Positions 26,680 through 37,008 of a stretch of DNA of 64,000 nt are shown in pieces. Each line of letters starts with the position of its first letter. Positions within the stretch are counted from its first letter, which is position 1. The stretch lies in NCBI GenBank assembly GCA_937929945.1, contig CALFUK010000039.1, forward strand, positions 1 through 64,000, in the 5' to 3' direction. The stretch comes from an uncultured Saprospiraceae bacterium (GTDB taxonomy: Bacteria > Bacteroidota > Bacteroidia > Chitinophagales > Saprospiraceae). Made by a program: the position numbers and the translations under genes. The notes beneath the pieces were generated by a model. The model worked only from the letters and a program-made list of their open reading frames with translations, did no database searches and was not told the DNA's origin.

Positions 26680-27441
26680 CTATGCATAAAGGCTGTGAAA
26701 AGCTTTTAGCCAAGCTTCCTTCATTAATGCTGATCCTGCCATAGATGGATGTACGCCATCTGGACACCAGTGGGTTGCGCCGCCTTGTTGAGCTGCCTCA
26801 GCAAAAAGTTTGTGAAATGGTATGAATGCTGCTCCAAATTCCTGAGCAATACTCGCCGAAGCCTGTCGATAGCGATCAAAAGTACCATCGAAAAAATCTT
26901 TAACTGCAGTGCCGCCTTTGACAGCAAAGGGCTCACCAATGATGATTTTGATGTCAGGTATTGCTGCGGCAGTTCGGTTTAAGAGTGATCTGAGATCATC
27001 TTGATAAGTTTCTACCGTACCCTCATAGTCGTGTGTCAAGGTATGCCAAAAGTCATTGACGCCGATCATAATGCTGAGCACGTGTGGGGTCAGCTGGAGG
27101 CAATCTTCTTCCCACCGATTACTGAGTTGAAATACCTTATGGCCGCCGATGCCTCTGTTGTATATGTTTAGCTTTTTGTCTGGATGATCATGAAGTAATT
27201 GAGATGCGGCAAGATTGACGTAGCCGAGGCCCATTCCCTGAGTTTGATTGGCATAGTAGTGACTTCTGGATCGCCCAGCATCTGTGATCGAGTCGCCTTG
27301 GAATAGGATGGTGAGTTCATTAGGAATAGCTCCAGATTTCAAATCTTCCTTTATCAGATGCTTCGTGGATTCACCTTTCAAAAGGAGCGGTGTCAGAGAC
27401 AGGCTCGCCCCGAGACTTATCATTTTACGTCGGTCAATCAT
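26680..27441 (-). CDS. SGNH hydrolase with Tat-like signal
   Basis: A 253-residue esterase-like protein. GDSITDAGRSRSHYYAN begins at residue 49 with nucleophile Ser51. YNRGIGGHKVF holds block II Gly, MIGVNDFWH block III Asn, and PDGVHPSMAG the catalytic Asp and His. The N-terminus MIDRRKMISLGASLSL resembles a twin-arginine signal. Such proteins deacetylate glycans or hydrolyse esters. The substrate is unknown. It is divergent from the YjbR-family gene. Confidence 0.85.
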   Translation of the reverse strand: MIDRRKMISLGASLSLTPLLLKGESTKHLIKEDLKSGAIPNELTILFQGDSITDAGRSRSHYYANQTQGMGLGYVNLAASQLLHDHPDKKLNIYNRGIGGHKVFQLSNRWEEDCLQLTPHVLSIMIGVNDFWHTLTHDYEGTVETYQDDLRSLLNRTAAAIPDIKIIIGEPFAVKGGTAVKDFFDGTFDRYRQASASIAQEFGAAFIPFHKLFAEAAQQGGATHWCPDGVHPSMAGSALMKEAWLKAFHSLYA

Positions 27442-27463
27442 ATTTTATTGATATTTTTACGTC

Positions 27464-27557
27464 ATGAAACGTCTACTAAATAAATAATTAATGCACCCAA
27501 GCGGGCAATTACAATTGGTTATTTGCTGACGGACATTTCGCACTGAAAATTAAATAC
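27464..27557 (+). repeat. single 94-nt leader repeat before the YjbR-family gene
   Basis: One unit starts at ATG 27464 and the gene ATG is exactly 94 nt on. It keeps ATGAAACGTCTA, CACCCAAG, TTATTTGCTGACGG and CATTTCGCACTGAAA. The stop of the small frame is moved, giving Met-Lys-Arg-Leu-Leu-Asn-Lys-stop. The stem ends AAT/ATT where other copies have AAG/CTT, a compensatory G-C to U-A change. Confidence 0.88.
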
Positions 27558-27920
27558 ATGAATATAGAGGAATTCAGGGATTATTGTCTGTCTAAGAAAG
27601 GGACAGAAGAAACCCTTCCTTTTGATGAGGTGACGCTGGTCTACAAAGTCATGGGTAAGATGTTCGCTCTGACTTCTCTGAATAGCGAAGACTTCAGAGT
27701 GAATTTGAAGTGTGATCCCGAAAGGGCCATTGAACTGAGGGACGAACATCCTGATATCATTCCGGGATATCACATGAACAAGAAGCACTGGAACACCATT
27801 ATCTTAGAACACGATGCTATTGGTGAAAGCCTTATCATAGACCTGATCGATCACTCTTATGATTTAGTGGTCAGTAAGCTTACCAAGAAGCTGAAGTTAG
27901 CTTTAGAGGAATTGTCATAA
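27558..27920 (+). CDS. MmcQ/YjbR family protein
   Basis: A 120-residue YjbR/CyaY-like fold protein. Diagnostic parts are KGTEETLPFDEVTLVYKVMGKMFAL, NLKCDPERAIELRDEHPDIIPGYHMNKKHWNTI and the C-terminal DHSYDLVVSKL. Members bind DNA in vitro in some cases, but the role is undetermined. It is the only gene in the window led by a single well-kept repeat, which fixes its start at 27558. Confidence 0.9.
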   Translation: MNIEEFRDYCLSKKGTEETLPFDEVTLVYKVMGKMFALTSLNSEDFRVNLKCDPERAIELRDEHPDIIPGYHMNKKHWNTIILEHDAIGESLIIDLIDHSYDLVVSKLTKKLKLALEELS

Positions 27921-27997
27921 GGACATGAATCAACATCTAATCAAAAATAGTAAGGGTAGCCAAAAAAGATGATGAGAGGTATGACTCCATCGATATA

Positions 27998-29002
27998 ATG
28001 AAGCAAATGAAGATAGACTGTATCATCGTAGGTCAAGGAATAGCAGGGACACTGGCAGCTCTCAGTTTAGAAGAGGCAGGTCATAGCGTCAGGGTCATTG
28101 ATAATGCCAACCCTAGAGCCGCTTCCAAAGTCTCATCTGGCATCATTAATCCCATCACAGGTCGGCGATTTGTCAAGTCTTGGAAATTTGACGAACTGAT
28201 CTCTGATGCCTTAGAGCTATACCACAACGTAGAAAAGAGACTCGGTATCCAGGTCATCAAGCCAATCGAAATTGTCAGGACGCTGCACTCTGTTATGGAT
28301 GAAAACGTATGGGCAGCCAGGTCTCTGAGTGATCCAGAATACTGCCAGTCAGAGGTGACTGACCAAAGCTGGAATGGGCAGGTCAAAGACGTCTCAGCCT
28401 TAGCGAGTGTCAAAGGCTGGCAGGTAGATATTAAGTCGCTACTCTCTGCTGCCAGAAGCTACTTTAATGATCAAGGACTGCTACTCGCAGATGATTTTCT
28501 CTTTGAAGAGATGACGATCATCGATCAGGGTATCAAGTACCGAAACATAGAAGCGAGCCACATCATCTTCTGCGAAGGCTGGCGCGCAAAGCACAATCCA
28601 TACTTTCAAGACATAAACTTAGATCCAGCAAAAGGAGAAGTCCTGATTGTCAGAATCAAAGGCTTGCAAGCCTCTTCAATATTCAAACATAAACTGTTCA
28701 TCGTCCCTACGGAAGAAGAAGAGGTCTATTGGGTCGGCTCGACTTATGCCTGGAATACAGATGATGAAACGCCCACAGTCGAGAAGCGTGAGTACTTAGA
28801 GACCACTTTGCAATCATTTTTGGATCTACCATTTGAGATAATCGATCAGCAGGCAGGTATCCGACCTGCGACGAAGCAGCGGCGACCAGTGCTGAAGCGG
28901 CACGAATCACATCCTCAATTGATCTTGCTGAATGGCCTGGGGACTAAGGGGATATCCCTGACACCTCACTATGTGAAGCAGCTCATTCCCATGGTTTCTT
29001 AG
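27998..29002 (+). CDS. FAD-dependent oxidoreductase, DAO family
   Basis: A 334-residue flavoprotein. The dinucleotide-binding motif IVGQGIAGTLAALSLEEAGHSVRVID is near residue 9. SKVSSGIINPITGRRFVKSW and the C-terminal GIRPATKQRRPVLKRH...LNGLGTKGISLTP place it in the glycine/D-amino-acid oxidase group. The electron donor is probably an amine or amino acid; none can be named. A second ATG at 28007 is possible. The last 20 bases overlap tail to tail with the BASS transporter gene. Confidence 0.85.
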   Translation: MKQMKIDCIIVGQGIAGTLAALSLEEAGHSVRVIDNANPRAASKVSSGIINPITGRRFVKSWKFDELISDALELYHNVEKRLGIQVIKPIEIVRTLHSVMDENVWAARSLSDPEYCQSEVTDQSWNGQVKDVSALASVKGWQVDIKSLLSAARSYFNDQGLLLADDFLFEEMTIIDQGIKYRNIEASHIIFCEGWRAKHNPYFQDINLDPAKGEVLIVRIKGLQASSIFKHKLFIVPTEEEEVYWVGSTYAWNTDDETPTVEKREYLETTLQSFLDLPFEIIDQQAGIRPATKQRRPVLKRHESHPQLILLNGLGTKGISLTPHYVKQLIPMVS

Positions 29003-29894
29003 AGAAGTAAGCTAAGCCATTACTAATGATCAGACCAGATATGATGTGCCACATACCCCAGGTGGCGGCTACGAAAGTCATCCCACCCAAGCCACCAAAG
29101 AAGGCAAATATGAGTGCCAAGCCTAAGCCAGAATTCTGAATGCCCGTCTCAATGGCTATCGACTTCACATCTGATATATCTAATCCAGCTAACATCGCTA
29201 TGGATGCCCCTGTCAGATAGGCGATCAGATTATGCAGAATGACGATACCTAAGACCGAGGGTAAATTTTCTAAGAAGACTTCCTTATTTGAAAAGATGGC
29301 GGCTATAACGATGAAAATAAAAATAAACATGGAAAGAATCCTCAGGAAAGGTTGAGCCTTCAGCACTAATTCAGGTTTTACTTTTCTGAGGTACATACCG
29401 ATTAATAGCGGCACGATGATGATCATGACAATGGTCAAAAAGACGTCAAGAAAATCTAACTCAATGCTCACCATGATATCCTGTGCGGGCTGATAGAAGC
29501 TGCCCCAAAACGATAAGCCTAAGGGCGTCAAGACGATGGCAGTAATGCTGGTGAGGGCTGTGAGACAGACGGATAGAGCCACATTAGCCCTGGCTACACT
29601 CACCATGAAGTTAGAGATATTACCACCAGGGCATACTGACACCAGAATCATACCGAGAGCTACACTAGCGTGTGGCTGGATGATGGTCACCAGGATCACC
29701 GTAGCTAGTGGAAGACATATCAGCTGTGAGAAAAGGCCGACGAAGACTTTTCTGGGACGCTGCAGCACCTCAAAAAAGTGATCTGGCGTAAGTCCAATAG
29801 CCACTCCAAACATGACAAAGGCTACGGCTACATTAATAAAAAAGACACCATTTGCATCAAAGCTATACTCTATGAAATCTAACTCATTCCTCAT
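28983..29894 (-). CDS. bile acid:sodium symporter (BASS) family transporter
   Basis: A 303-residue membrane protein with nine to ten helices. Family features are the FGVAIGLTPDHFFEVLQRPRKVFVGLFSQL stretch, the sodium-site segment VSVCPGGNISNFMVSVARANVALSV, and the second half IETGIQNSGLGLAL, where the crossover helices of BASS proteins lie. It probably imports an organic anion with sodium. The substrate is unknown; bile acids are not implied. Confidence 0.88.
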   Translation of the reverse strand: MRNELDFIEYSFDANGVFFINVAVAFVMFGVAIGLTPDHFFEVLQRPRKVFVGLFSQLICLPLATVILVTIIQPHASVALGMILVSVCPGGNISNFMVSVARANVALSVCLTALTSITAIVLTPLGLSFWGSFYQPAQDIMVSIELDFLDVFLTIVMIIIVPLLIGMYLRKVKPELVLKAQPFLRILSMFIFIFIVIAAIFSNKEVFLENLPSVLGIVILHNLIAYLTGASIAMLAGLDISDVKSIAIETGIQNSGLGLALIFAFFGGLGGMTFVAATWGMWHIISGLIISNGLAYFSKKPWE

Positions 29895-30052
29895 TCGCGA
29901 CGTAAAATACTTTATTTACCTACGGATGACGATCCTATGGATATCTATTTTAAAGCTTGCCTTAATGAATCATTAACAATCTCTTCTGTGTAATTGGTGT
30001 TATAAAGTCATCTAAACAGGGTAGCTCTAAGTGATAAAAAAGACTAAAGGAT

Positions 30053-33000
30053 ATGATGAGAAATATTGTAATCATTTTATGTACGATCGTGCTCGGTATC
30101 CACTGCAGCTCCAGCAAATCCAAACAAATGGTAGAAAGTAGCTGGAATGCAGGTGAATTCTCCAAAGCGTGGACTAAGGTAGACTCCTTAGATAACAAGG
30201 GACTGTATCAATCTGCTTTGGATCAGGTACTCAGTATCAAGCAGCGAGCGTCTGATACGGGGGCACATAATCATGTAGTTAAGGCTCTTTACCATGAGGC
30301 CAAATACCTCAATCTGATTGAAGAGGATGGGATGCTGAAATCCATAGCTGTATTAGAATCAGAAGCCACCGAAAAGCTACCTGCAGGTCATCAGGCCATT
30401 GTTCGGTCTGTCTTAGCAGGATTATATTATCAATACGCCAGCCAAAATCAATATAAGATTCAGGGCAGGACACTTACCGAAGAAGTAGACGATAAGATCG
30501 ATACATGGAGTCTAGCGAGGATCATCAAGAAGAGTAATGAGCTGTATCTGTCTTCAGTGAGTCCCGATGCCGAAGCCGCAGGAGAATTACATGATTATGA
30601 ATTTCTGATTGAAGCGTCGGACCAAGAACTGAGTGAAGCTTTCACACTACGCACACTACTCATGAAGCGGGCTGTCGATCATTTCAGGAATTCTCGTAAT
30701 CTGATCGTGGCGCCAGTTAATGCATTCAGGCTAATTGATGATGCGGCTTTCGCCGATACTGATGTATTTAGGGAGCACAGATTTGACACTACAGATGAAG
30801 CAGCCTATACTTATCAGGCCTTAGTCCTCTATCAGCAGTTAGAGAAAGAGATAAAGAATGAAAATCTGCTGTACCAAGTCGTGATAGAGCGCCTGCAATA
30901 CGTGCATCAGATACATCAGAGTGCTGATAAGCAGGGACTGTACCGCTCGGCTCTTCAAGCCATAGCTGATCATACTGAGGTGCCAGGCGCAGAGCAAAAG
31001 CGTGCCACCTATCAGTTAGCTCTTAGTTACTACCATGAGGGCTTGAAATACTCGAATGAATTTGATCCTGGCTTGAAGGATGCTTTCTTGAAAGCTGCCA
31101 GCCTGCTGCAAGATGAAACACAAGGATCCCCGAAAGATCAAGTCGATCTCGCCATCGACGCACTGATAGACAACATAAATGTAAAAGACTTGCAGCTGTC
31201 TACTGAGCTGGTCTATCTGCCTGATGAAGCAGTCCTGTATTACATCAAGTATCGGAATGTCGACAAGGTAAATTTCAAGTTAATCAAGACTGATCAAGCA
31301 TTTATGCAAGAGATCAGACAGACCAATCGGCAAAAAATCAAAGAAAGGCTGATGTCGATGCCAAGTATAAGAAACTGGTCAGTCGATACTGCTGCTGATG
31401 ACTATAACACGCATGCATCAGAACTATTATTGGACCCACTCAGGGTAGGAGAGTACATTCTGATAGCTTCCTCTGATGATGTGTTCAGTTATGGGTTTTT
31501 TCATGTGTCTAATCTATCGTATCGAGTCCAGACTGGTAATGCTTACCTGGACTATGCCGTCACGCATCGACAGACCGGAGAGCCACTTTCAGGAGTCAAA
31601 TTGACTTTTTACAATCAACAATACAATCGTAACAAGTACACTCGTATCCCGATTAAGACGGTATACACGAATCAAGAGGGCCGAGTCAAATCTCTGAAAT
31701 CAGTATTGAATCTGAAAGATTCGAAATCAAACAGACAATACAGAAATCAATTATCCATAGGCGTAACGTTAGAGCTCCAGGATGATGTGCTGGACCTCAA
31801 TCAGCTGCATCACTACAATGATCGATATGACAATCGTAAACAAGCATACATTCATGTGCTCAGCGATCGGAAGCTCTACAGACCAGGTCAAACAGTGTAT
31901 ATCAAGGGCATAGCTTTAGAAGCTGATGAATATGGAGATACGGATCAGGTCATTAGTAACGAAAAGCTGAGCTTAATCCTCAGAGATGCTAATGGGAAAG
32001 AGATTCGTACTAAAGAGTTGAGAACTAATGAATATGGTAGTGTCAACGCAGAGCTGGTACTTCCAGCGGGAGGACTGAATGGACAATACAGCATTGAGCT
32101 AAGTAGCGGAAGAGCCCACGGCTATCACAGCATTACGGTAGAAGAATATAAGCGGCCTAGATTTGCGGTGAATCTCGATCTGCCAGCTGCTGACTATAAG
32201 CTGGGAGATCGGGTGTCAGTGAGTGGAGATATTACCATGTTCTCTGGTGTGGCCGTCAGTGGCGCTGAGGTGTTGTATCGGGTGAGTCGTAGAGCGCGAT
32301 ATCATCACTATCACGCCTATGGTCGTATGCCCCAGCAGCAAGCTCAGGAGGAGATAGCCTATGGACAGGTTACAGCTGATCAAGACGGTACTTTCGCGAT
32401 TGACTTCCAGCTGAAGGAGCCAAGCCATGCTTCTGAGAGATCTATCTATAGCTATGAGGTTACGGCTGAGGCCACCGACATATCTGGTGAGACACAGTCA
32501 GGAAGTGTCGTGTTATCAGCAAGCAGGCAGCGTCTATTCTTGTCGCTGAGTCAATCTGGAATCGTCGATGTCAGTGAGTTAGATTCACTCCAGCTACTCA
32601 TTAATAATATTGCTGGACATAATGTCAGTATGGTGGGCTCCTATAAGATAGAGAAGCTACAAGAGCCAGGAGTGTACAAACGGCCAAAATACTGGGGTAG
32701 AATGGACACCAGCTTATTATCTCAGGAATCATATGAAAGAGTCCCCGCGGACTATCAGCTGAATGATGCGTCCTACGAAAACTGGGAGGTGCAAAAGGAA
32801 GTAGCTACCGGTCAGATCAATGCAAATGGCAGCTATGACATCCCATGGCCAGAGAGTGAATCTGCTGGAGTCTACAAAATCAGTGTAACAGCAGAAGATG
32901 GTACTAAAGAAATATTTTACCTCAGGATAAATGATGAAAGTACTCATCAATACACAAAAAGCGAATTGCTTCATTTTCACTTAGATCAGAAAGAATACAG

Positions 33001-36000
33001 CCAAGGCGAGACGGCGAGACTCACGATCGCATCAGCATTCTCAGGGGTCAATGTAACTTATGATATAGAGAAGAGAGGAAAGATGATTATGTCCGACAGA
33101 TTAGAAGTCAGCAATACGCATCAGTCCATTCAGATACCCATTGCAGCAGATGACATTGATTTTATCATACACATCAGCTGCATTCACCAGAATCGATCGT
33201 ATCTCTTTCAGGAAATGGTCAGGGTACCTCAGCATACGAAGGAGCTGGACATCAGTGTTCATAGCTTCAGATCCACGCTGCTGCCAGGAGAGAAAGTAGA
33301 AGACTGGACCATCCAGGTGAAAAATAAAAAGGGTCAAAACGAGATAGCCGAGATAGCTGCCTCGATCTACGACGCCTCTTTAGATGAGTTATCATCTTAT
33401 GCCTTCGAATGGCGCGATCTTTCTAAAGCTAACTACTATTCTCATTTTCGGACGGATGTGGTGGGCTTCACAGCTCAGTATTTTAGTCAGATACATGACC
33501 GTAGCTCATACTCTACCATCAGAGTCGATGCACCTTATCCCAGTCTCAACACTTTCGGAATCTTCCAGCTCAATGGCAGACTGTCGGGGGCTTATAAGAA
33601 GCGAGCACTCAGGAGAGGAGCAGACGCTGGTGCGCCAACGTCATCTGCACCCGCACCAGAAGCGGAGGCGATGATGAGTGAAGAGGCTGATATGGCATAC
33701 AAGGGCAGCGCTCAAGTTTCTAACTTCACTGGAGACGAAGCGACTGAAGAGCCAAAGCTAAAATCAAATGATTGGAGTTCTATCAGAACTAATCTAAAGG
33801 AGACTGTCTTCTTCTATCCACAGCTCTATAGCGATGCTGATGGTCAGGCTGAGCTAAAATTTACCATGGGTGAGGCGCTGACCCGATGGAAGCTACAGCT
33901 ATTCGCACATACGCCCAAAGCGGCTTCTGGAGTGCAGACCATGGAGCTTTACACGCAGAAGGATGTCATGATCTATCCTAATGTATCCAGATTTGCCAGG
34001 GTAGGTGACAAGCTAAGGCTCTCTGGTAAGGTCGTGAATCTGACTGATCAAGCTATGACTGCTACTGTACGATTGCAGCTGGCTGATGCCCTCAGTGATG
34101 CCGATCTCACGAGCACGCTACTGAGTTCTGAAGATAGCTACGACATACAGTTAGGACCCAATGAATCAAAAGAGATAGAATGGTGGACGGCACCAGATGC
34201 GACGGTGCTCAATGGCCTGATCTATCGGATGAAGGTAGAGGCTGGCAATCAAAGTGATGGCGAAGAAGGCTACTTGCCTGTACTGACCAATCAGATTTTG
34301 GTCACCGAGAGCCTGCCACTATACGTACCCTCCATGAGCACTCGATCCTATGATTTTCAAGATCTTAAAGATGTACTCTCTTCTGAGACTGCGGAGGTCC
34401 TGAAGTATAGCATCGAACATGTGTCTAATCCTGCCTGGTACGCTATCCAAGCCTTACCCTATCTCTCTGCTGTACACCATGAGGGAATAGCCCAGCTGGC
34501 TGCGCGATACTTCGCGAATCAGGTCGGGCTGAACATCATCCAGGCTAATCCAGTGATCAAGAGAGTCATAGACCAATGGCGAAGAGATGGCAGCGATCAA
34601 AGCCAGCTACTGAAAAATCAAGACCTGAAGTCAGCCCTGATAGAAGAAACGCCTTGGCTACAAGCGGCTTTATCTGAGACAGAATCGATGCAGGAGTTGG
34701 CGGTATTTTTCGACGAAAATCAGCTGCAGCAGTCACTAGCCTCGATCATTGATGAGATCACAGGAAGACAAAATACTGATGGAGGCTTTAGCTGGTTTCC
34801 AGGCCGCAGATCCAGTCTCTTTATGACGGCTCAAGTCTTAGATAAGATCGCCAAGCTGGAGGCCATCAAGATAAAGCATGAGTTAGCCTCAGTCAAATCA
34901 TCGGCTATCCGCTATGTTGATGCAGAGCTAGAAGAATACTTTGCTAACTATAATTACAAAAAGAGTCAGGAAGTCAGTGCAGCTATGCTCTCTACTTTAT
35001 TCATTCGATCATCTTTTATCGAAGAGCAGCCACTGAGTCAAGCCTCTGTGAAGCACCTGGATAAGATCAAAGAACACTGGACCGAACTGCGCCTATCAGA
35101 CCAGGCAACACTCGCTCTCATCCTCCACAGGATGTCATCAGATGTAGCGGCCATAGAAATATACCAGTCTATCCGAGAGCGTGAGCTCAGTGCTGAATCC
35201 AAAGGCACTTACTGGAAGCATGATGGAGCATGGGGCAATCAATCTGCTGTAGACAGGCAGGTGCTCATGATCAGCCTCTATCATGCGATGGATGCTGAGC
35301 AAGCTAAGCTAGATGCACTGAAGACCTGGCTGCTGGTCAATAAGCAAGCAAATCACTGGACATCCAGTAGCGCTACCGCTGCCGCAGTCTATGCTCTACT
35401 TATAGACGGTGATGCACACCAATCAAAGTGGCTGACTTCTACCGATGAGAGCCAGGTCATCGTTGGTACGGAACGGGTCGTTCCTGAGTCTGCTGACGCA
35501 GGTAGCCTGTATTTCCGGAAAGATTATGCTGCTTCAGAGATTACCGAAGAGTTGGCTGAGATAAAGATCGAAAATCAGACGGATCAGATAAATTGGGGAT
35601 CGGCCTATGTCCAGTACATGGAAGACATAGATAAGATAGCTGCCAGTAAGTCTGATCAGCTGTCACTGACGAAGGAGATTTATAAAGAAGTGCTGACTGA
35701 TGAGGGGCCGCAGTTGATTAAGCTTGGAGCAGCCGATCAGTTATCCCTCGGAGATAAGCTGGTCGTGAAACTCATCTGTCAGACCGATCGCCCGATAGAG
35801 TACGTACACATCAAGGACTACCGAGCTTCGGGTACGGAGCCGACTCAGACCCTCAGCCAGTATCGATCACAAGATGGCCTGTCTTATTATGAAGTGACGA
35901 GGGATCTCAGTAGTAATTTCTTCATCTCTCATATGAGTCGAGGGACCTACGTGCTGGAGTATGATCTACGGGTCAATCTGGAAGGAACCTATTCATCTGG

Positions 36001-36079
36001 CATAGCGACTGTGCAGTGTCTCTATGCCCCAGCGCTCACGGCTCATTCTAACAGCGTGAATCTGAAGATTGGTCAGTGA
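30053..36079 (+). CDS. giant alpha-2-macroglobulin family protein without thioester
   Basis: A 2008-residue secreted protein. A signal peptide ends near VLGIHCSSSK; His before Cys makes lipidation doubtful. Residues 40-400 are helical with TPR-like character. MG domains follow, with the MG2-type stretch DRKLYRPGQTVYIKG near 608 and VEEYKRPRFAV. A Pro/Ala-rich bait-like linker with MMSEEADMAYKGSAQ lies near 1200. The ANCHOR LKETVFFYPQLYSDADGQAELKFTM-type block precedes the thioester domain. At 1478-1481 the expected Cys-x-Glu-Gln is Gly-Ile-Ala-Gln, so no thioester can form. Such proteins trap proteases or guard the periplasm. Confidence 0.88.
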   Translation: MMRNIVIILCTIVLGIHCSSSKSKQMVESSWNAGEFSKAWTKVDSLDNKGLYQSALDQVLSIKQRASDTGAHNHVVKALYHEAKYLNLIEEDGMLKSIAVLESEATEKLPAGHQAIVRSVLAGLYYQYASQNQYKIQGRTLTEEVDDKIDTWSLARIIKKSNELYLSSVSPDAEAAGELHDYEFLIEASDQELSEAFTLRTLLMKRAVDHFRNSRNLIVAPVNAFRLIDDAAFADTDVFREHRFDTTDEAAYTYQALVLYQQLEKEIKNENLLYQVVIERLQYVHQIHQSADKQGLYRSALQAIADHTEVPGAEQKRATYQLALSYYHEGLKYSNEFDPGLKDAFLKAASLLQDETQGSPKDQVDLAIDALIDNINVKDLQLSTELVYLPDEAVLYYIKYRNVDKVNFKLIKTDQAFMQEIRQTNRQKIKERLMSMPSIRNWSVDTAADDYNTHASELLLDPLRVGEYILIASSDDVFSYGFFHVSNLSYRVQTGNAYLDYAVTHRQTGEPLSGVKLTFYNQQYNRNKYTRIPIKTVYTNQEGRVKSLKSVLNLKDSKSNRQYRNQLSIGVTLELQDDVLDLNQLHHYNDRYDNRKQAYIHVLSDRKLYRPGQTVYIKGIALEADEYGDTDQVISNEKLSLILRDANGKEIRTKELRTNEYGSVNAELVLPAGGLNGQYSIELSSGRAHGYHSITVEEYKRPRFAVNLDLPAADYKLGDRVSVSGDITMFSGVAVSGAEVLYRVSRRARYHHYHAYGRMPQQQAQEEIAYGQVTADQDGTFAIDFQLKEPSHASERSIYSYEVTAEATDISGETQSGSVVLSASRQRLFLSLSQSGIVDVSELDSLQLLINNIAGHNVSMVGSYKIEKLQEPGVYKRPKYWGRMDTSLLSQESYERVPADYQLNDASYENWEVQKEVATGQINANGSYDIPWPESESAGVYKISVTAEDGTKEIFYLRINDESTHQYTKSELLHFHLDQKEYSQGETARLTIASAFSGVNVTYDIEKRGKMIMSDRLEVSNTHQSIQIPIAADDIDFIIHISCIHQNRSYLFQEMVRVPQHTKELDISVHSFRSTLLPGEKVEDWTIQVKNKKGQNEIAEIAASIYDASLDELSSYAFEWRDLSKANYYSHFRTDVVGFTAQYFSQIHDRSSYSTIRVDAPYPSLNTFGIFQLNGRLSGAYKKRALRRGADAGAPTSSAPAPEAEAMMSEEADMAYKGSAQVSNFTGDEATEEPKLKSNDWSSIRTNLKETVFFYPQLYSDADGQAELKFTMGEALTRWKLQLFAHTPKAASGVQTMELYTQKDVMIYPNVSRFARVGDKLRLSGKVVNLTDQAMTATVRLQLADALSDADLTSTLLSSEDSYDIQLGPNESKEIEWWTAPDATVLNGLIYRMKVEAGNQSDGEEGYLPVLTNQILVTESLPLYVPSMSTRSYDFQDLKDVLSSETAEVLKYSIEHVSNPAWYAIQALPYLSAVHHEGIAQLAARYFANQVGLNIIQANPVIKRVIDQWRRDGSDQSQLLKNQDLKSALIEETPWLQAALSETESMQELAVFFDENQLQQSLASIIDEITGRQNTDGGFSWFPGRRSSLFMTAQVLDKIAKLEAIKIKHELASVKSSAIRYVDAELEEYFANYNYKKSQEVSAAMLSTLFIRSSFIEEQPLSQASVKHLDKIKEHWTELRLSDQATLALILHRMSSDVAAIEIYQSIRERELSAESKGTYWKHDGAWGNQSAVDRQVLMISLYHAMDAEQAKLDALKTWLLVNKQANHWTSSSATAAAVYALLIDGDAHQSKWLTSTDESQVIVGTERVVPESADAGSLYFRKDYAASEITEELAEIKIENQTDQINWGSAYVQYMEDIDKIAASKSDQLSLTKEIYKEVLTDEGPQLIKLGAADQLSLGDKLVVKLICQTDRPIEYVHIKDYRASGTEPTQTLSQYRSQDGLSYYEVTRDLSSNFFISHMSRGTYVLEYDLRVNLEGTYSSGIATVQCLYAPALTAHSNSVNLKIGQ

Positions 36080-36081
36080 CA

Positions 36082-37008
36082 TTAGTTAGAGTTACCCTCG
36101 GACTTCAGGTGATAACTGATGAATGCCACTCCGAGAATGACTAAGGCACTGCCAAATAGCTGCATTGGCGATACCGATTCTCGGAGGAAGAAATAGGCCA
36201 AGACGATAGTAGATACGGGACCTACTGCGGAAATGATTGAGGCATTATTAGCACCGATGCGCTTGATGCCTTCTACGATCATAAAGGAGGGAACGATGGT
36301 CGAAAATAAAGCGATGCAAACACCATAGACGTATATGTCTGGATGATACTGGAGCATGGCAACGGCTGGTCGATGCATCAAGTACTGGGCACTGATCAGT
36401 AAGAAAGCGATGATCATGGTATAGCAGGTAAATGGTACAGTTCCGATGCGCTTGACATAATCTTCTGCACCGACGAGATAGACTGCATAGCTAAATGCTG
36501 CCAAAAACACCAGTAGCCCACCAATGAGTAAGGAGTCATGTCCAGAGACCTGTGTTTGGCTGAGAAAGGCAATGGCTATGCCTACATAAGACACGGCTAT
36601 TGCGATGACTTGCATGAGCTTGATCCTTTTAGAGAAATAGAAGGCAGATAAGATGAGGACCATGGTCGGATTGAGAAAGAGGATGACACGTTCGAGGCCA
36701 GCTGGTATATACTGTAGTCCCTTAAAATCAAGATAACTGGAGAGGTAGTAGCCTATAAATCCGAGTAGTAAGATGGGTTTTCCATGTTCCCTGAACTGTA
36801 CACCGATCTGAGCTATAGATTTGTACCGAAAGAGAATGATCAAGTAAAAAGGAGCAGAGAATAACATCCGGATACCTAAAGCATCAATGGCTTCCAGATC
36901 ATCAGTGCGATACATCAGCTTGATGAAGACCGGCTTAGCAGCAAACATAATTGCACCGACAGTGACCAGCATAGCAGAGAAGAGAGGGTGGTCCACTATT
37001 TTACTCAT
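36082..37008 (-). CDS. EamA-family (DMT superfamily) transporter
   Basis: A 308-residue protein with ten predicted helices in two EamA repeats. The second repeat has SAVGPVSTIVLAYFFLRESVSP, the typical end of the family, and the first has FLNPTMVLILSAFYFSKRI. It may export small metabolites such as amino acids or nucleosides. It ends 2 bases from the convergent alpha-2-macroglobulin gene, so the two transcripts likely interfere at their 3' ends. Confidence 0.88.
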   Translation of the reverse strand: MSKIVDHPLFSAMLVTVGAIMFAAKPVFIKLMYRTDDLEAIDALGIRMLFSAPFYLIILFRYKSIAQIGVQFREHGKPILLLGFIGYYLSSYLDFKGLQYIPAGLERVILFLNPTMVLILSAFYFSKRIKLMQVIAIAVSYVGIAIAFLSQTQVSGHDSLLIGGLLVFLAAFSYAVYLVGAEDYVKRIGTVPFTCYTMIIAFLLISAQYLMHRPAVAMLQYHPDIYVYGVCIALFSTIVPSFMIVEGIKRIGANNASIISAVGPVSTIVLAYFFLRESVSPMQLFGSALVILGVAFISYHLKSEGNSN

